Assembly: GCF_900115265.1 (NCBI RefSeq)
Contig: NZ_FOVU01000013.1
Coordinates: forward strand, 1-64,000
Origin: Bradyrhizobium sp. Ghvi
Lineage (GTDB): Bacteria > Pseudomonadota > Alphaproteobacteria > Rhizobiales > Xanthobacteraceae
Length of the DNA: 64,000 bases
Direction of reading: 5' to 3'
The position numbers and the translations under genes are program-made. The notes under the pieces are model-generated. The model saw only the letters and a list, made by a program, of their open reading frames with translations. It searched no databases and was not told the DNA's origin. This document shows, in pieces, positions 32,888 to 42,168 of the stretch (position 1 is its first letter; every line of letters starts with the position of its first letter).

Positions 32888-33646
32888 ATGAAGCGTTTTG
32901 GTCTGGCCGCGATCGCGGCGCTTGCAATGGCTGCAGTGACGCCGGCTCAAGCACAGCAGGTGCTGAAGGTCGGATCGACACCGACGGGCATTCCCTTCAC
33001 CTTCCTCGACACCAAGACTAACTCCATCCAGGGCATCATGGTCGATCTCGTCACCGAGATCGGCAAGGACGCTGGGTTCAACGTGCAGATCGAGCCGATG
33101 CAGTTCTCAGCTCTGATCCCATCATTGACATCGAGCAAAATCGACATCATCGCGGCCGCAATGTTCATCACGGCGCCCCGCAAGGAAGTCATCGACTTCT
33201 CCGACCCGATCTACTCCTATGGCGAAGGCCTGGTCGTGCCGAAGAGCGATACCAAGGCCTATGCCACGCAGGATGACCTGAAGGGCGAGACGGTCGGCGC
33301 CCAGGTCGGAACCGCCTTCGTCGATGCGCTGAAAAAGACCGGCCTGTTCGCCGAGGTGAAAGCCTACGACACCATTCCGGACATCCTGCGCGACGTGAAC
33401 ACCGGCCGCCTCAAAGCCGGTTACGCCGACTATCCGATCCTTGCCTACAATCTGAAGCAGGGCGGCTTCCCCGAGGTGCGTCTCGTCGACGGCTACAAGC
33501 CGGTCACAGTCGGCTCGGTCGGGATCGGCGTGCGCAAGGGCGAGACCGCGCTGCTCGGCAAGATCAACGCCTCGCTGTCCAAGCTGAAGGCCAACGGCAC
33601 CATCGACAAGATCCTCGGTAAATGGGGCCTGAAGGCCCAGGGCTGA
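32888..33646 (+). CDS. Polar amino-acid ABC transporter, binding protein
   Basis: A 252-residue periplasmic solute-binding protein of family 3. Signal peptide about 1-22. The N-terminal ligand region LKVGSTPTGIPFTFLDTKTN and the DIIAAAMFITAPRKEVIDFSDP strand are typical of lysine/histidine/ectoine-type binders. The start at ATG 32888 follows AAAGGGGG. The permease and ATPase genes follow, so this is the first gene of a complete uptake system. Ligand is unknown; the adjacent FAD oxidase hints at an amine or amino acid substrate. Confidence 0.88.
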   Translation: MKRFGLAAIAALAMAAVTPAQAQQVLKVGSTPTGIPFTFLDTKTNSIQGIMVDLVTEIGKDAGFNVQIEPMQFSALIPSLTSSKIDIIAAAMFITAPRKEVIDFSDPIYSYGEGLVVPKSDTKAYATQDDLKGETVGAQVGTAFVDALKKTGLFAEVKAYDTIPDILRDVNTGRLKAGYADYPILAYNLKQGGFPEVRLVDGYKPVTVGSVGIGVRKGETALLGKINASLSKLKANGTIDKILGKWGLKAQG

Positions 33647-33670
33647 TCGCGGCGCATCGAAGGCTCTCAG

Positions 33671-34324
33671 ATGAAAGGCTTCTGGCGCGACGCCGCCGAG
33701 TTCTTCCCGATCCTGATGAACGGCGTCGCGTTGACGATCGTCGTCACCATCGGCTCGCTGCTGCTCTCGACCGTGCTCGGCCTGATCTGGGCGATGATGC
33801 GGGTGTCCGGCATAAGAGCGCTGTCGATGCTCAGCGCCGGGCTGATCAACGTGATCCGCGGCATTCCGATCATCGTGCTGCTGTTCTACCTCTACTTCGT
33901 GATGCCCGATCTCGGTGTTACGCTGACGGCTTTGCAGGCCGCCATTCTCGGCCTCGGCATCGCCTATTCCGCCTATCAGGCGGAAAACTTTCGTGCCGGC
34001 ATCGAGGCGATCGACAGGGGCCAGATCGAGGCGGCGCAGTCGATCGGCATGGGCTGGTGGCTCACCATGCGCCGCGTGGTGCTGCCGCAGGCCGTGCGCA
34101 TCGTACTGCCGCCCTACGGCAACGTCATGATCATGATGCTGAAGGATTCTTCGCAAGCCTCGACCATCACGGTCGCCGAACTTGCGCTGCAAGGCAAGCT
34201 GATCGCATCCTCGACCTTCAAGAACACCAGCGTGTTCACGCTGGTAGCGCTGATGTATCTCACCATGAGTATCCCGCTGATCCTGCTGGTCCGTCACTTC
34301 GAGAAGCGAGCCGGCAAGAAATGA
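33671..34324 (+). CDS. Polar amino-acid ABC transporter, permease
   Basis: A 217-residue inner-membrane protein with about five helices. The EAA-type cytoplasmic loop, which docks the ATPase, reads AQSIGMGWWLTMRRVVLPQA (residues about 125-144), and the preceding AYSAYQAENFRAGIEAIDRG is typical of the HisM/GltK group. With only one permease gene here the complex would be a homodimer. The stop overlaps the ATPase start (ATGA). Confidence 0.9.
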   Translation: MKGFWRDAAEFFPILMNGVALTIVVTIGSLLLSTVLGLIWAMMRVSGIRALSMLSAGLINVIRGIPIIVLLFYLYFVMPDLGVTLTALQAAILGLGIAYSAYQAENFRAGIEAIDRGQIEAAQSIGMGWWLTMRRVVLPQAVRIVLPPYGNVMIMMLKDSSQASTITVAELALQGKLIASSTFKNTSVFTLVALMYLTMSIPLILLVRHFEKRAGKK

Positions 34325-35052
34325 TCGAGCTCACCGACGTCCACAAGAGCTTCGGCAAGGTCGAGGTGCTCAAGGGCATCACGGCGAACGTCGAGAAGGG
34401 GGAGGTGGTCTGCATCATCGGACCATCGGGCTCAGGCAAGTCGACCATCCTCCGCTGCATCAATGGTCTCGAAAGCTACGATCGGGGCGAGATCAGCGTC
34501 GAGGGCCTGAAGGTCGATCGTGACGCGCCCTCGATCGTGAAGATCCGCACCCAGGTCTCGATGGTGTTCCAGCGCTTCAATCTGTTCCCGCATCGATCGG
34601 TGCTGGAGAATGTCGTCGAAGGACCGCTCTTCGTGAAGAAGGAGCCGCGTGCGCAGGTGCTCGAGCGAGGCCGGGCGCTTCTCGCCCAGGTCGGGCTCGC
34701 CGAGAAGGCCGACGCGCACCCGCCGCAGCTCTCCGGTGGTCAGCAGCAGCGCGTCGCGATCGCACGTGCCCTCGCCATGCAGCCCAAGGCGATCCTGTTC
34801 GACGAGCCGACCTCGGCGCTCGACCCCGAATTGGTCGGAGACGTGCTCGGCGTGATGCGCAAGCTCGCCGACGACGGCATGACCATGGTCGTCGTCACTC
34901 ACGAGATGGGCTTTGCCCGCGATGTCGCAGACCGCGTCCTGTTCATCGATGGCGGCGTCATCGTCGAGCAAGGACCCGCGAAAGCGCTGCTCAACCAACC
35001 CCGGCATCCGCGCACGCAGGACTTTTTGCGCCGCGTGCTACATCCGCTCTGA
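34321..35052 (+). CDS. Polar amino-acid ABC transporter, ATPase
   Basis: A 243-residue nucleotide-binding subunit. Walker A GPSGSGKS (34-41), Q-loop in MVFQRFNLFPH, signature LSGGQQQR (about 136-143), Walker B ILFDEP (about 156-161) and the switch His in THEMGF. The ATG at 34321 overlaps the permease stop and is preferred over the much longer open frame that begins within it. It is followed 12 bp later by the FAD oxidase gene, so uptake and oxidation are probably one transcription unit. Confidence 0.92.
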   Translation: MIELTDVHKSFGKVEVLKGITANVEKGEVVCIIGPSGSGKSTILRCINGLESYDRGEISVEGLKVDRDAPSIVKIRTQVSMVFQRFNLFPHRSVLENVVEGPLFVKKEPRAQVLERGRALLAQVGLAEKADAHPPQLSGGQQQRVAIARALAMQPKAILFDEPTSALDPELVGDVLGVMRKLADDGMTMVVVTHEMGFARDVADRVLFIDGGVIVEQGPAKALLNQPRHPRTQDFLRRVLHPL

Positions 35053-35064
35053 CCGGTTCTCGCC

Positions 35065-36348
35065 ATGACGCGCCTGCCGCTGCCGCCCTCGCTCTATGCC
35101 GACACCGCCGTCACGCCGGTGGACACGCCGCCGCTCGATGCGGACAAGCGTGTTTCCGTCGCGATCGTCGGCGGCGGTTACACCGGCCTCTCCACGGCGC
35201 TGCATCTGGCGGAGCAGGGTGTCGAGGCGCTGGTGCTGGAGGCGCAGGAGCCCGGCTGGGGCGCCTCTGGCAACAATGGCGGTCACACCAATCCCGGCCT
35301 GAAGCACGATCCCGATCAGATCGAGGCTGATTTCGGCGCTGAACTCGGCCGCCGCATGATCGCGTTCTCCTACGGCACCACGAACTTCACCCACGACCTG
35401 ATCCGCCGCTACCAGATCCCGTGCGAGGCGCGGCAGAACGGCACGCTGCGCGCGGCTTACAACGAGGCCAGCGCCGCCGCGATCGAGAAGACTGCGCAGC
35501 AATGCATCCGTCGCGGCATGCCGGTGTCCTACCTGAACCGCGAGCAATTGCGCGAGATGACGGGCACCGATCGCTACATCGGTGCGATGCTGGATACGCG
35601 CGGTGGCGATTTGCATCCGCTCAGCTACGCGCGCGGTCTTGCGCGCGCGGCTATCTCGGCGGGTGCGAAGGTGCATGGCGAGACGCCTGCGCTGTCGCTG
35701 CGCCGTGAGGGCTCGCGTTGGCGCATCGAGACGCCGCGCGCGGTCGTGCTTGCCGACAAGGTCCTGCTCGCCACCAACGGCTTTACCGACAATCTCTGGC
35801 CGGCGCTCCGCCGCACCATCGTGCCGGTGTTTTCGTCGATTGCTGCCACCGCGCCGCTGTCGGACGACGTCGCGCAGTCGATCATGCCGACGCGGCCCGT
35901 GCTTTATGAGAGCGGCCACATCACCGTCTATTACCGCGTCGATCAGCAAAACCGTCTTCTCATGGGCGGCCGGGGCCCGATGCGCTGGATCCGCTCGCCC
36001 AACGATGTTGCCTATCTCATGCGTTATGCCGAGCGCCTATGGCCGCAGCTCAAAGGCGTGGCTTGGACGCATGGCTGGAACAGCCGCCTCGCCATCACCG
36101 GGGATCACTATCCCCATGTGCACGAGCCCACGGAGAGCATCCTGATCTCGCTCGGCTACAACGGTCGAGGGGTCGCGCTTGCAACGGCGATGGGCGCGCA
36201 ACTCGCGCGGCGGCTGATCGGCGGCGCCAAGGCCGAGATCGACATGCCCATCACCGGCATCAAGCCGATCCCGATGCACGCGTTCTGGCCGGTGGGCGTG
36301 ACCACGGCCGTGTTCGCAGGGCGCGTGCGCGACCGGCTCGGCATTTGA
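35065..36348 (+). CDS. FAD-dependent amine/amino-acid oxidase (PuuB/DAO family)
   Basis: A 427-residue oxidoreductase. FAD-binding GGGYTGLSTALHLAEQG begins about residue 36; SGNNGGHTNPGL follows, and ISLGYNGRGVALATAMG near the C-terminus completes the cofactor site. The closest functional class is gamma-glutamylputrescine oxidase (PuuB) and related N-methyl or amino-acid oxidases. It sits 12 bp after the transporter ATPase, which suggests that it oxidises the imported substrate. No gamma-glutamylputrescine synthetase (PuuA) is in the window, so the classical Puu pathway cannot be assumed. Confidence 0.83.
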   Translation: MTRLPLPPSLYADTAVTPVDTPPLDADKRVSVAIVGGGYTGLSTALHLAEQGVEALVLEAQEPGWGASGNNGGHTNPGLKHDPDQIEADFGAELGRRMIAFSYGTTNFTHDLIRRYQIPCEARQNGTLRAAYNEASAAAIEKTAQQCIRRGMPVSYLNREQLREMTGTDRYIGAMLDTRGGDLHPLSYARGLARAAISAGAKVHGETPALSLRREGSRWRIETPRAVVLADKVLLATNGFTDNLWPALRRTIVPVFSSIAATAPLSDDVAQSIMPTRPVLYESGHITVYYRVDQQNRLLMGGRGPMRWIRSPNDVAYLMRYAERLWPQLKGVAWTHGWNSRLAITGDHYPHVHEPTESILISLGYNGRGVALATAMGAQLARRLIGGAKAEIDMPITGIKPIPMHAFWPVGVTTAVFAGRVRDRLGI

Positions 36349-36350
36349 AG

Positions 36351-36382
36351 AAGGCGCCGCTCCACCTGAGGAGCGACGCCTT
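36351..36382. terminator. Stem-loop ending the transporter-oxidase operon
   Basis: AAGGCG-C-CGCTCC pairs with GGAGCG-A-CGCCTT across a 6-base loop: two 6-bp stems with one mismatch. It follows the oxidase stop by 2 bp and lies 21 bp from the end of the convergent small gene, so it likely serves both. Confidence 0.65.
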
Positions 36383-36403
36383 GCATGATTGGCAGATTGA
36401 ATA

Positions 36404-36637
36404 TCAGCAGCGGCCCTGCTTCCACAGGCCAGGCGGACACCCGTAACCGCGCCAGCCGACCTTTCGGCCGTGATACCAGCCGGGCGGCGTGCCGTGGTAA
36501 TGATGGCCCATCGCATGGCCATGACCGTGCCCGCCTCCATGTCCACCACCATGTCCGCCCTTGGCGAGCGCAGGGCCGGTCAGCGTGAGGCCGGCTGCAA
36601 CGATCAGCGAAGCGGCGAGGGCGAGTTTTTTCATCAT
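36404..36637 (-). CDS. Small exported Gly/His-rich protein
   Basis: Seventy-seven residues with a signal peptide (about 1-25). The mature part is a run of GGHGGGHGHGHAMGHHYHG followed by a Trp/Gly/Cys tail (GYGCPPGLWKQGRC). The His-rich repeats could bind Zn, Ni or Cu; the paired Cys residues could form a disulfide. ATG 36637 or the adjacent ATG 36634 both follow GGAGG. Similar short exported proteins are common in Bradyrhizobium genomes but have no known function. It stands alone between two convergent or divergent units. Confidence 0.7.
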   Translation of the reverse strand: MMKKLALAASLIVAAGLTLTGPALAKGGHGGGHGGGHGHGHAMGHHYHGTPPGWYHGRKVGWRGYGCPPGLWKQGRC

Positions 36638-36839
36638 GTCCTCCAGGTGAGCCCCGATTCAGGGCAAGCGCATTTGTCCACGCAATGAACGAGACGTGAG
36701 CAGGTAAGTTCCCTGCAAATGGGGGGAAGTCGTGGCTTTCGTGAAGGTGCGCAACTGCGCGCTCGCTCAACGCGGGTTGGTGCCGTGTCGCATCGATCCG
36801 TGGATCGTTGTCGCCGGCGCATGCTTGTCGCGTGGATGC

Positions 36840-38429
36840 TCAGCCTTCCGCCACTGCGTCGGCCCAGGGCTGAAAGATTTCGACTGCGCCCGAATTGAGG
36901 TCGCCGTCGCGCATCACCACGCTCGGGCAGGCGAATTTTTGCGGCAAAGCCTGCACGCGACTCTCCTGATAGTCGAAGCGCCCGGCCAGGGCTTTGCGTG
37001 TCTCCTCCGGCAGCCTGACGTCGCCGATCACGACCGCGCCCTCGCTGGCGTCAATGCGCGGCTGGTGGATGGCTGCGTCCAGATCCATGCCGAAATCCAT
37101 CGCAAAGGAGACGAGCTGCATCACCGCCGGCAGGATGCGTCGTCCGCCGGAGGCGCCGACCGCAAGGCGCTTGCCGCCCCCGGTCTCGGCGATGACGGGC
37201 GTATAGTTGCAGAGGCAGCGCTTGCCCGGCGCGAGCGAGTTGGTGGTGCCCGGCGTCGGATCGAACCACATGATGCCGTTGTTCATGGCGATGCCGCTGT
37301 GCGGCGTCACATATTTAGAGCCGAACGAGGAAAGCAGCGTCTGCGTCACTGCGGCGATGTTGCCGTGGCGGTCGACCACCGAGAAATGCGTGGTGCAGCC
37401 CGGCGCGAGATATTCGGCGCCGAGCGAGCGCTTGCCGTCGGCATCGCCCATGTCCTTGAGCCGCTCGCGGAAAGCCGCCTGCAAGGCGAGCGCATATTCT
37501 ACGTAGGTGGCTGTGTCCGGCGCGCTTGCCGGCTCCAGGCTCTGCTGCAACAGCCGCAGCGCATGCGCCATGGTCGGGCCGGCCGTGAGCTCCGGGGTCG
37601 CATACACCTTGCCGTCGCGATAGGGGATCGCCAGCGGCTCACGGAGGTGAGCGCGGAATGCGGCGAGGTCCTCGACCGACAGCGGGCCGCCGTCAGCTCT
37701 GATGTCCGTTGAAATGCTCTTGGCGAGATCGCCCTGGTAGAAGTCGCGCGGACCGGCCTCGGCAAGATGCAACAGCGTCGCCTTGAGCGCGTCCTGCGGC
37801 AGCCGGATCTCGGACTTGATGCCCCATGGCGGGCTCGGCGGCAGGCCGTCCTTCAAGAAGGTGGCTGCGCTTGCCGGATAACGCCGCAGATCGGCCGCTG
37901 AGGCCGTGATCGTCAGTGCGGTCCACCAATCGACCAGCAGGCCTTCGCCGGCGAGCGCGGCAGCCGGTGCGACCAGATCCTTCCACGGCATCTTGGCGTA
38001 GCGGCGATGCGCCTCTTCCATCCCGGCGACGACGCCGGGTACCGCAATCGCGCCGGGGCCGTGGATGTTGCGGTCATCCTTCACCCGCGACCAGGGGAAG
38101 AGATCGGAGGCCGCGCCTTCGCCACTGAGCGGATAATCGGCGGCGCGCAGGCTCTGCGGCGCGGACATGCCGTAGTCGATCACCTCATACCGATTGTCCT
38201 TGGCGCGGTAGAGCACCATCACACCGCCGCCGCCGATGCCGCTGTTCCAGGGCTCCAGCACGTTCAGCGCAAAGGTGGTCGCCACGACCGCGTCGACGCA
38301 GTCGCCGCCTGCTGCCAGCACCTGCGCTCCCACCTCGGCCGCCCGCCGTGATTGCGAAGCGACAATGCCGCCCTTGGAAGTGACGGCGGGTTTGCGGACG
38401 GTTTGGCTGAGGCTGAACTGGTGAGGCAT
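36840..38429 (-). CDS. ggt: Gamma-glutamyltransferase (Ggt)
   Basis: A 529-residue N-terminal nucleophile hydrolase precursor. It cleaves itself before the catalytic Thr in CTTHFSVVDRHGN (the second Thr being the likely nucleophile), giving large and small subunits. Supporting motifs are NSGIGGGGVMVLY and GGRRILPAVMQLV. It transfers or hydrolyses gamma-glutamyl groups from glutathione or related compounds. No signal peptide is apparent (starts MPHQFSLSQTVRK), unlike the periplasmic E. coli enzyme, so it may be a cytoplasmic member of the family. It is divergent from the crotonase gene at 38508. Confidence 0.88.
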   Translation of the reverse strand: MPHQFSLSQTVRKPAVTSKGGIVASQSRRAAEVGAQVLAAGGDCVDAVVATTFALNVLEPWNSGIGGGGVMVLYRAKDNRYEVIDYGMSAPQSLRAADYPLSGEGAASDLFPWSRVKDDRNIHGPGAIAVPGVVAGMEEAHRRYAKMPWKDLVAPAAALAGEGLLVDWWTALTITASAADLRRYPASAATFLKDGLPPSPPWGIKSEIRLPQDALKATLLHLAEAGPRDFYQGDLAKSISTDIRADGGPLSVEDLAAFRAHLREPLAIPYRDGKVYATPELTAGPTMAHALRLLQQSLEPASAPDTATYVEYALALQAAFRERLKDMGDADGKRSLGAEYLAPGCTTHFSVVDRHGNIAAVTQTLLSSFGSKYVTPHSGIAMNNGIMWFDPTPGTTNSLAPGKRCLCNYTPVIAETGGGKRLAVGASGGRRILPAVMQLVSFAMDFGMDLDAAIHQPRIDASEGAVVIGDVRLPEETRKALAGRFDYQESRVQALPQKFACPSVVMRDGDLNSGAVEIFQPWADAVAEG

Positions 38430-38507
38430 GATATCGCTTGTGCTGATTTTGTCGCTCGTAAGAATGGCACATTGGCGCCAACGAGAACATCGAAAGGGAG
38501 ACGCGAC

Positions 38508-39281
38508 ATGGCTGGTGTGAAGCAGGCGCGGGATGTTGCGGTCGGGATTTTGACGCTCGACGAGCCGTCAAGCCTCAATGCGATGACGCCGGACCTGCTC
38601 GGTGCGCTCGCAACTGCGGTCACCGATATGACTGCCGATGAGCAGGTCCGCGCCCTCATCCTCACCGGCACGGGGCGCGGATTTTGCTCAGGACAGAATT
38701 TGAAGGCAGCAGGGGCGCTCGGTGAGGACCTCGCCGCCGGCGTGATGCGCTTCTACTGGCCGGCCTTCAGGGCGCTCCGCCAATGCCGGGTGCCCGTCGT
38801 CGTTGCGGTCAACGGTGTCGCGGCCGGCGGCGGTTTTAGCCTCGCGATGGCTGGCGACATGATTGTTGCAGCGCGTTCGGCGAGTTTTATTCAAGTCTTC
38901 AGTCGCATTGCGCTCGTGCCTGACCTCGGCTCGACCTGGCTATTGCCGCGGCTGATCGGCCGGCAGCGCGCGCTCGAGCTGATGCTGCTGAACGAACCGC
39001 TGACGGCGGAGCGCGCCCATGAGATCGGCTTGGTGCGGCAGGTCGTCGAGGATGCGAAACTGATGGACGAGGCGCTGACTCTGGCGCGCCGTCTGGCCGA
39101 GGGGCCGACGCGCGCCCTGGTCGCCACCCGCACGCTTGTCGAGGAGAGCGAGCACGCCAGCTATGAGGCGCAGTTCCGTCGCGAGATCGAGCTTCAGGCC
39201 ATTATTCGCCAAAGCGCCGACGCGATCGAGGGCCGCAAAGCCTTCGTCGAAAAGCGCAAGGCGAAGTTTACGGGCAGGTGA
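38508..39281 (+). CDS. Enoyl-CoA hydratase/isomerase (PaaG-like)
   Basis: A 257-residue crotonase-fold enzyme. The oxyanion-hole segments are GRGFCSGQNL (about 62-71) and NGVAAGGGFSLAMAGD (about 103-118). The catalytic-side segment VPDLGSTWLLPRLIG resembles PaaG, where an Asp rather than two Glu residues acts, so isomerisation or epoxide-ring rearrangement is possible besides hydration. ATG 38508 follows AAGGGAG; the longer open frame begins inside the ggt promoter region. No other phenylacetate genes are near, so the pathway is not set by context. Confidence 0.85.
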   Translation: MAGVKQARDVAVGILTLDEPSSLNAMTPDLLGALATAVTDMTADEQVRALILTGTGRGFCSGQNLKAAGALGEDLAAGVMRFYWPAFRALRQCRVPVVVAVNGVAAGGGFSLAMAGDMIVAARSASFIQVFSRIALVPDLGSTWLLPRLIGRQRALELMLLNEPLTAERAHEIGLVRQVVEDAKLMDEALTLARRLAEGPTRALVATRTLVEESEHASYEAQFRREIELQAIIRQSADAIEGRKAFVEKRKAKFTGR

Positions 39282-39300
39282 AGCCGGCGCGATCTCTTGC

Positions 39301-39424
39301 CGTCATGGCCGGGCTTGTCCCGCCTGCGCGGCCGAAGCCGCTTCGGCGAGCCGAAGGCCCGCCCATCCACGACCTTTGTCCTGTACCAAAAACGTGGATG
39401 CCCGGGACAAGCCCGGGCATGACG
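39301..39424. repeat. GTCAT...ATGAC palindromic repeat, copy 4
   Basis: CGTCATGGCCGGGCTTGTCCC at the left (39301 on) and GGGACAAGCCCGGGCATGACG at the right are near-complementary outer arms. Inner sequences include ATCCACGACC and ACGTGGAT. The copy at 44250 is of the same subtype with swapped arm variants. Confidence 0.7.
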
Positions 39425-39466
39425 AGTGGAGTGACCAGTTTTCGAAAAGCGGCGAACTCGCCGAAC

Positions 39467-39643
39467 TCAGAGCCCGCGGTTCAGCCGGCTGGCCTGATAC
39501 TTGGCGCGCCATTTCGGGCCAGGCCCGCGCATATAGTGCAGCTCGGGGCGGTAGGGGGCGCCGGCGACCCGGATCAGCGTCTGCCATTTGCCGGCGACGA
39601 AGGTGAGGGGCTGGCGGAGCAGGGTCAGAGAAGCGAACAGCAT
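39467..39643 (-). CDS. 58-residue basic protein, unknown function
   Basis: A short gene: ATG 39643 with GAGGTGA 5 bases upstream, TGA stop at 39467-39469. The product begins MLFASLTLLRQPLTFVAGKW, then a region with YRPELHYMRGPGPKWRAKYQ. The first 18 residues are mildly hydrophobic; the rest is basic and aromatic. It starts 9 bp after the stop of the DUF6894 gene, so they form a two-gene unit. The dense codon use without an internal stop, and the operon spacing, make it likely to be real. No family recognised. Confidence 0.6.
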   Translation of the reverse strand: MLFASLTLLRQPLTFVAGKWQTLIRVAGAPYRPELHYMRGPGPKWRAKYQASRLNRGL

Positions 39644-39652
39644 GGCATCACC

Positions 39653-39886
39653 TCAATGCGGCTTGCCGAGCATGGCGGTGAAGGGGAGGTCCAGAATCTC
39701 CTCGCCGTCGTCGTCGCTGATATGGATCACCCAATCGCGCCAGTCTTCAGCGCCGGGCGTCAGGATCATCGAGCGCATGATCTGGGCGGCGCGATCGCGC
39801 GCCTCGGTGAGACTGGCGACTGCGGTGCCGTAGCGATCGATCAACGTGCCTTCAGCATTCGAGCAGTGGAAATACATCTGAACCAT
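39653..39886 (-). CDS. DUF6894-like small protein
   Basis: Seventy-seven residues from ATG 39886, preceded by GAGGAGG at ideal spacing. It matches the DUF6894 pattern: YFHCSNAEGTLIDRYGTAV, a helix with EARDRAAQIMRSMI, then a WVIHISDDDGEEILDLPF strand pair. Such proteins are abundant in rhizobia and have no known function. An in-frame start at 39931 is rejected for lack of a ribosome site. It forms a unit with the 58-residue gene downstream. Confidence 0.75.
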   Translation of the reverse strand: MVQMYFHCSNAEGTLIDRYGTAVASLTEARDRAAQIMRSMILTPGAEDWRDWVIHISDDDGEEILDLPFTAMLGKPH

Positions 39887-40093
39887 AGACGCCTCCTCTG
39901 GAAAGCGAACTGGATGGCATATCGGTACCACCCGAACGAAGCGAAAAACATTCGGGCCAAGCCCGGTAAGGGAATCTACGGAAGTTGGTCGGCACCACGC
40001 GCCTGGCGGGTTTGATCACAGGCCGGTGATGTTCAACTGGACGGGGCCCGCACGGCATGGAACAACCTTCGCCCGAAAATCGGGGAGGCCGCC

Positions 40094-42168
40094 GTGATTC
40101 AGCTCACACTGCAGGATGGACGCCGAAGCTTGCGCGTGCGTGTTGCCGCCCTGGCCGCGATCATTCTCGGCTTCGCTTCGCCCGCCGCGTCCGAACCCGT
40201 GAGAAAAAGCGGCTATACGCTGGGAACGGAGACTTGCGGTAGCGGCGATCTCGCCTTTCCCAGGCTCCAGATCGACATGAAGGCAGGCTTTTGCGCTGGC
40301 CTTGTCGCCAGCGAAGAGGACCATCTGAAATTTCCGCGATCGATCATCCGGGTGCCCGGCCGTGACCTGTTCGTGGTTGCCGACATGGGCGGCTGGGGCC
40401 ACGCCGACGGTCGGCTGCTGCTGCTCGATCCCCGCGCGCCGAGTGGCCAGCGGTTCAGGGAGCTCCTGACCGGGGTCGAATATCCGTTCGGGCTCGTGAT
40501 CGGGCCGGACAAAAAAATCTATGCCTCGACCGCTGAAACGATCTTCCGCTTCGATCCGCTTGCGGACAATCCGCGCAGCACGGTCGAGACCATCATCCGT
40601 CACATGCCTGGCCGCCGCATCACGCTGCCGGACGGAACGAAGCTCGATGAGGCGGCGCATCCGCTGAAGCAGTTCGTTTTCGATCGCAACGGGCGGCTGT
40701 TCGTCAATATCGGCGCCCACAACGACGATTGCATCACGCCGGCACCGATCACGAACCCTTGCGCGGCTGCCGAAGGCGCGTCCGCGATGGCCGCGATCTG
40801 GCTGTTCGCGCCGCCGTCAGGCGGCATATTCCCGGCGCTGAAACCGAACGATCCCGATCCGCCGCACACGATCTACGCGCGGGGCTTGCGCAACTCGCTG
40901 GCGCTGGCGCTGCACCCGAATTTTCCCGACGCCGGCTACGCTTTCCTGCAAGGCGAGAACGGCCGTGACCTGCCAGATATCTTCAAGCCGAACGAGGAGA
41001 TCAATGCGATCGAACAGGGCAGGCACTATGGCTGGCCCTATTGTTATGACCTGTCGACGCCGAGTCCGGAGTTCAGGCTCGTGCTGCAATCCGGCGTCTA
41101 CAAGTCGCTGTGCTCGGCCAATGCGCTCTACAAGCCGCCGCTCTCGCTGCTGCCGCCGCATGGCGCGCCGCTTGCGATGCTGTATTATCACGGCGCAAAA
41201 TTTCCGGAGCTCGAAGGCAAGCTCCTGATTGGGCTGCACGGCTATCGCCCGACCGGCAGTCGCGTGCTGATCTACGATGTTGACGAGCACGGCTTCCCGA
41301 AGCCAGCTCCGGCACCCGTGCGCTACCACGTCAGCTGTGCCGCCGATCCGACCCACAATTTTCAAACCGACGCCGGCGATGTTGCCGCCGCGCCGTTCGA
41401 CGAACTGGTCGTCGGCTGGCATCGCGTCAACGGTGCGCGGCCGCAAGGCGCGCCGGCCGGTATCACGGTTGCGGACGATGGTGCGATCTGGCTGGTCGAG
41501 GACAAGAACCAGACGATCATCCGCATCGACCGCACTGCCGGCGATCCACGCCCCCGCTGCCCTGCGACACGCGCACTCAGGTGCTGATCGACCAGCTTGC
41601 CGCCTTCGTCGCCAAGGATGCGCAGAACAAGACGCGGCTCTCCACGCTGCGCAAGAACCTTGTCGAAAAGCACTGTGTCGGCTGCCATTCCGATTTCGGC
41701 CTGAAGGCGGGACAGTCTGATGCAGACAAGGACGTAGCCGTGCTCCGCTTCATGCTGTCGCAGGATGGCTGGATCTATCCCGGCGACCCGGCATCTAGCA
41801 GGCTGCGCACGCGGCTGCGCGGCATCGGTGCGGAGAAGCTGATGCCGCCGGGCGGGGAGGGTCTGCCGAAGACCGAGCCCGGTTACCAGGCTCTGCTCAA
41901 CACCGCTGATCTCTTCGTTGCCAAGATGGTTCCGGGAACACCGATGCGGATCAGGCTCGGCCTGCCGCAGCGCAAGTTCTTCAGCAAGACGAACAAGGAA
42001 TGCGGCGAAATGCCGGCCGCCAAGGTCGTTGTCGTGACACAAAGGAACGCTGTAGACAAACTGGGCTTCAGCCGATTCTACCGGCCGGCCGATCCTTACT
42101 TGAATGGCGAGTGCAGCGACGACGATGGCTATTACGTCCGGCAGGAATTTTTGGTGCCTGTGCAGTAG
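40094..42168 (+). pseudogene. PQQ/sugar-dehydrogenase-like protein with cytochrome c domain, split by a frameshift
   Basis: The first frame (40094-41587) gives a signal peptide and a six-bladed glucose/sorbosone dehydrogenase-like propeller (IYARGLRNSLALALHPNFPD, HYGWPYCYD), ending in an abrupt Arg/Cys-rich tail. The second frame (to 42168) continues as PPLPCDTRTQVLIDQLAAFV and carries a haem motif CVGCH and a C-terminal domain. A single missing base in the GATCCACGCCCCC tract at about 41545-41556 would join both into one protein of about 690 residues. The second part lacks a credible start of its own. Either a genuine frameshift or a base error. The intact enzyme would be periplasmic, oxidising a sugar or alcohol and passing electrons to its own haem. 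Confidence 0.75.

Noticed and set aside
39303..39587. 94-codon minus-strand frame through the 39301-39424 repeat
   Set aside because: Half of it is the palindromic repeat and it overlaps the better supported 58-residue gene in another frame.
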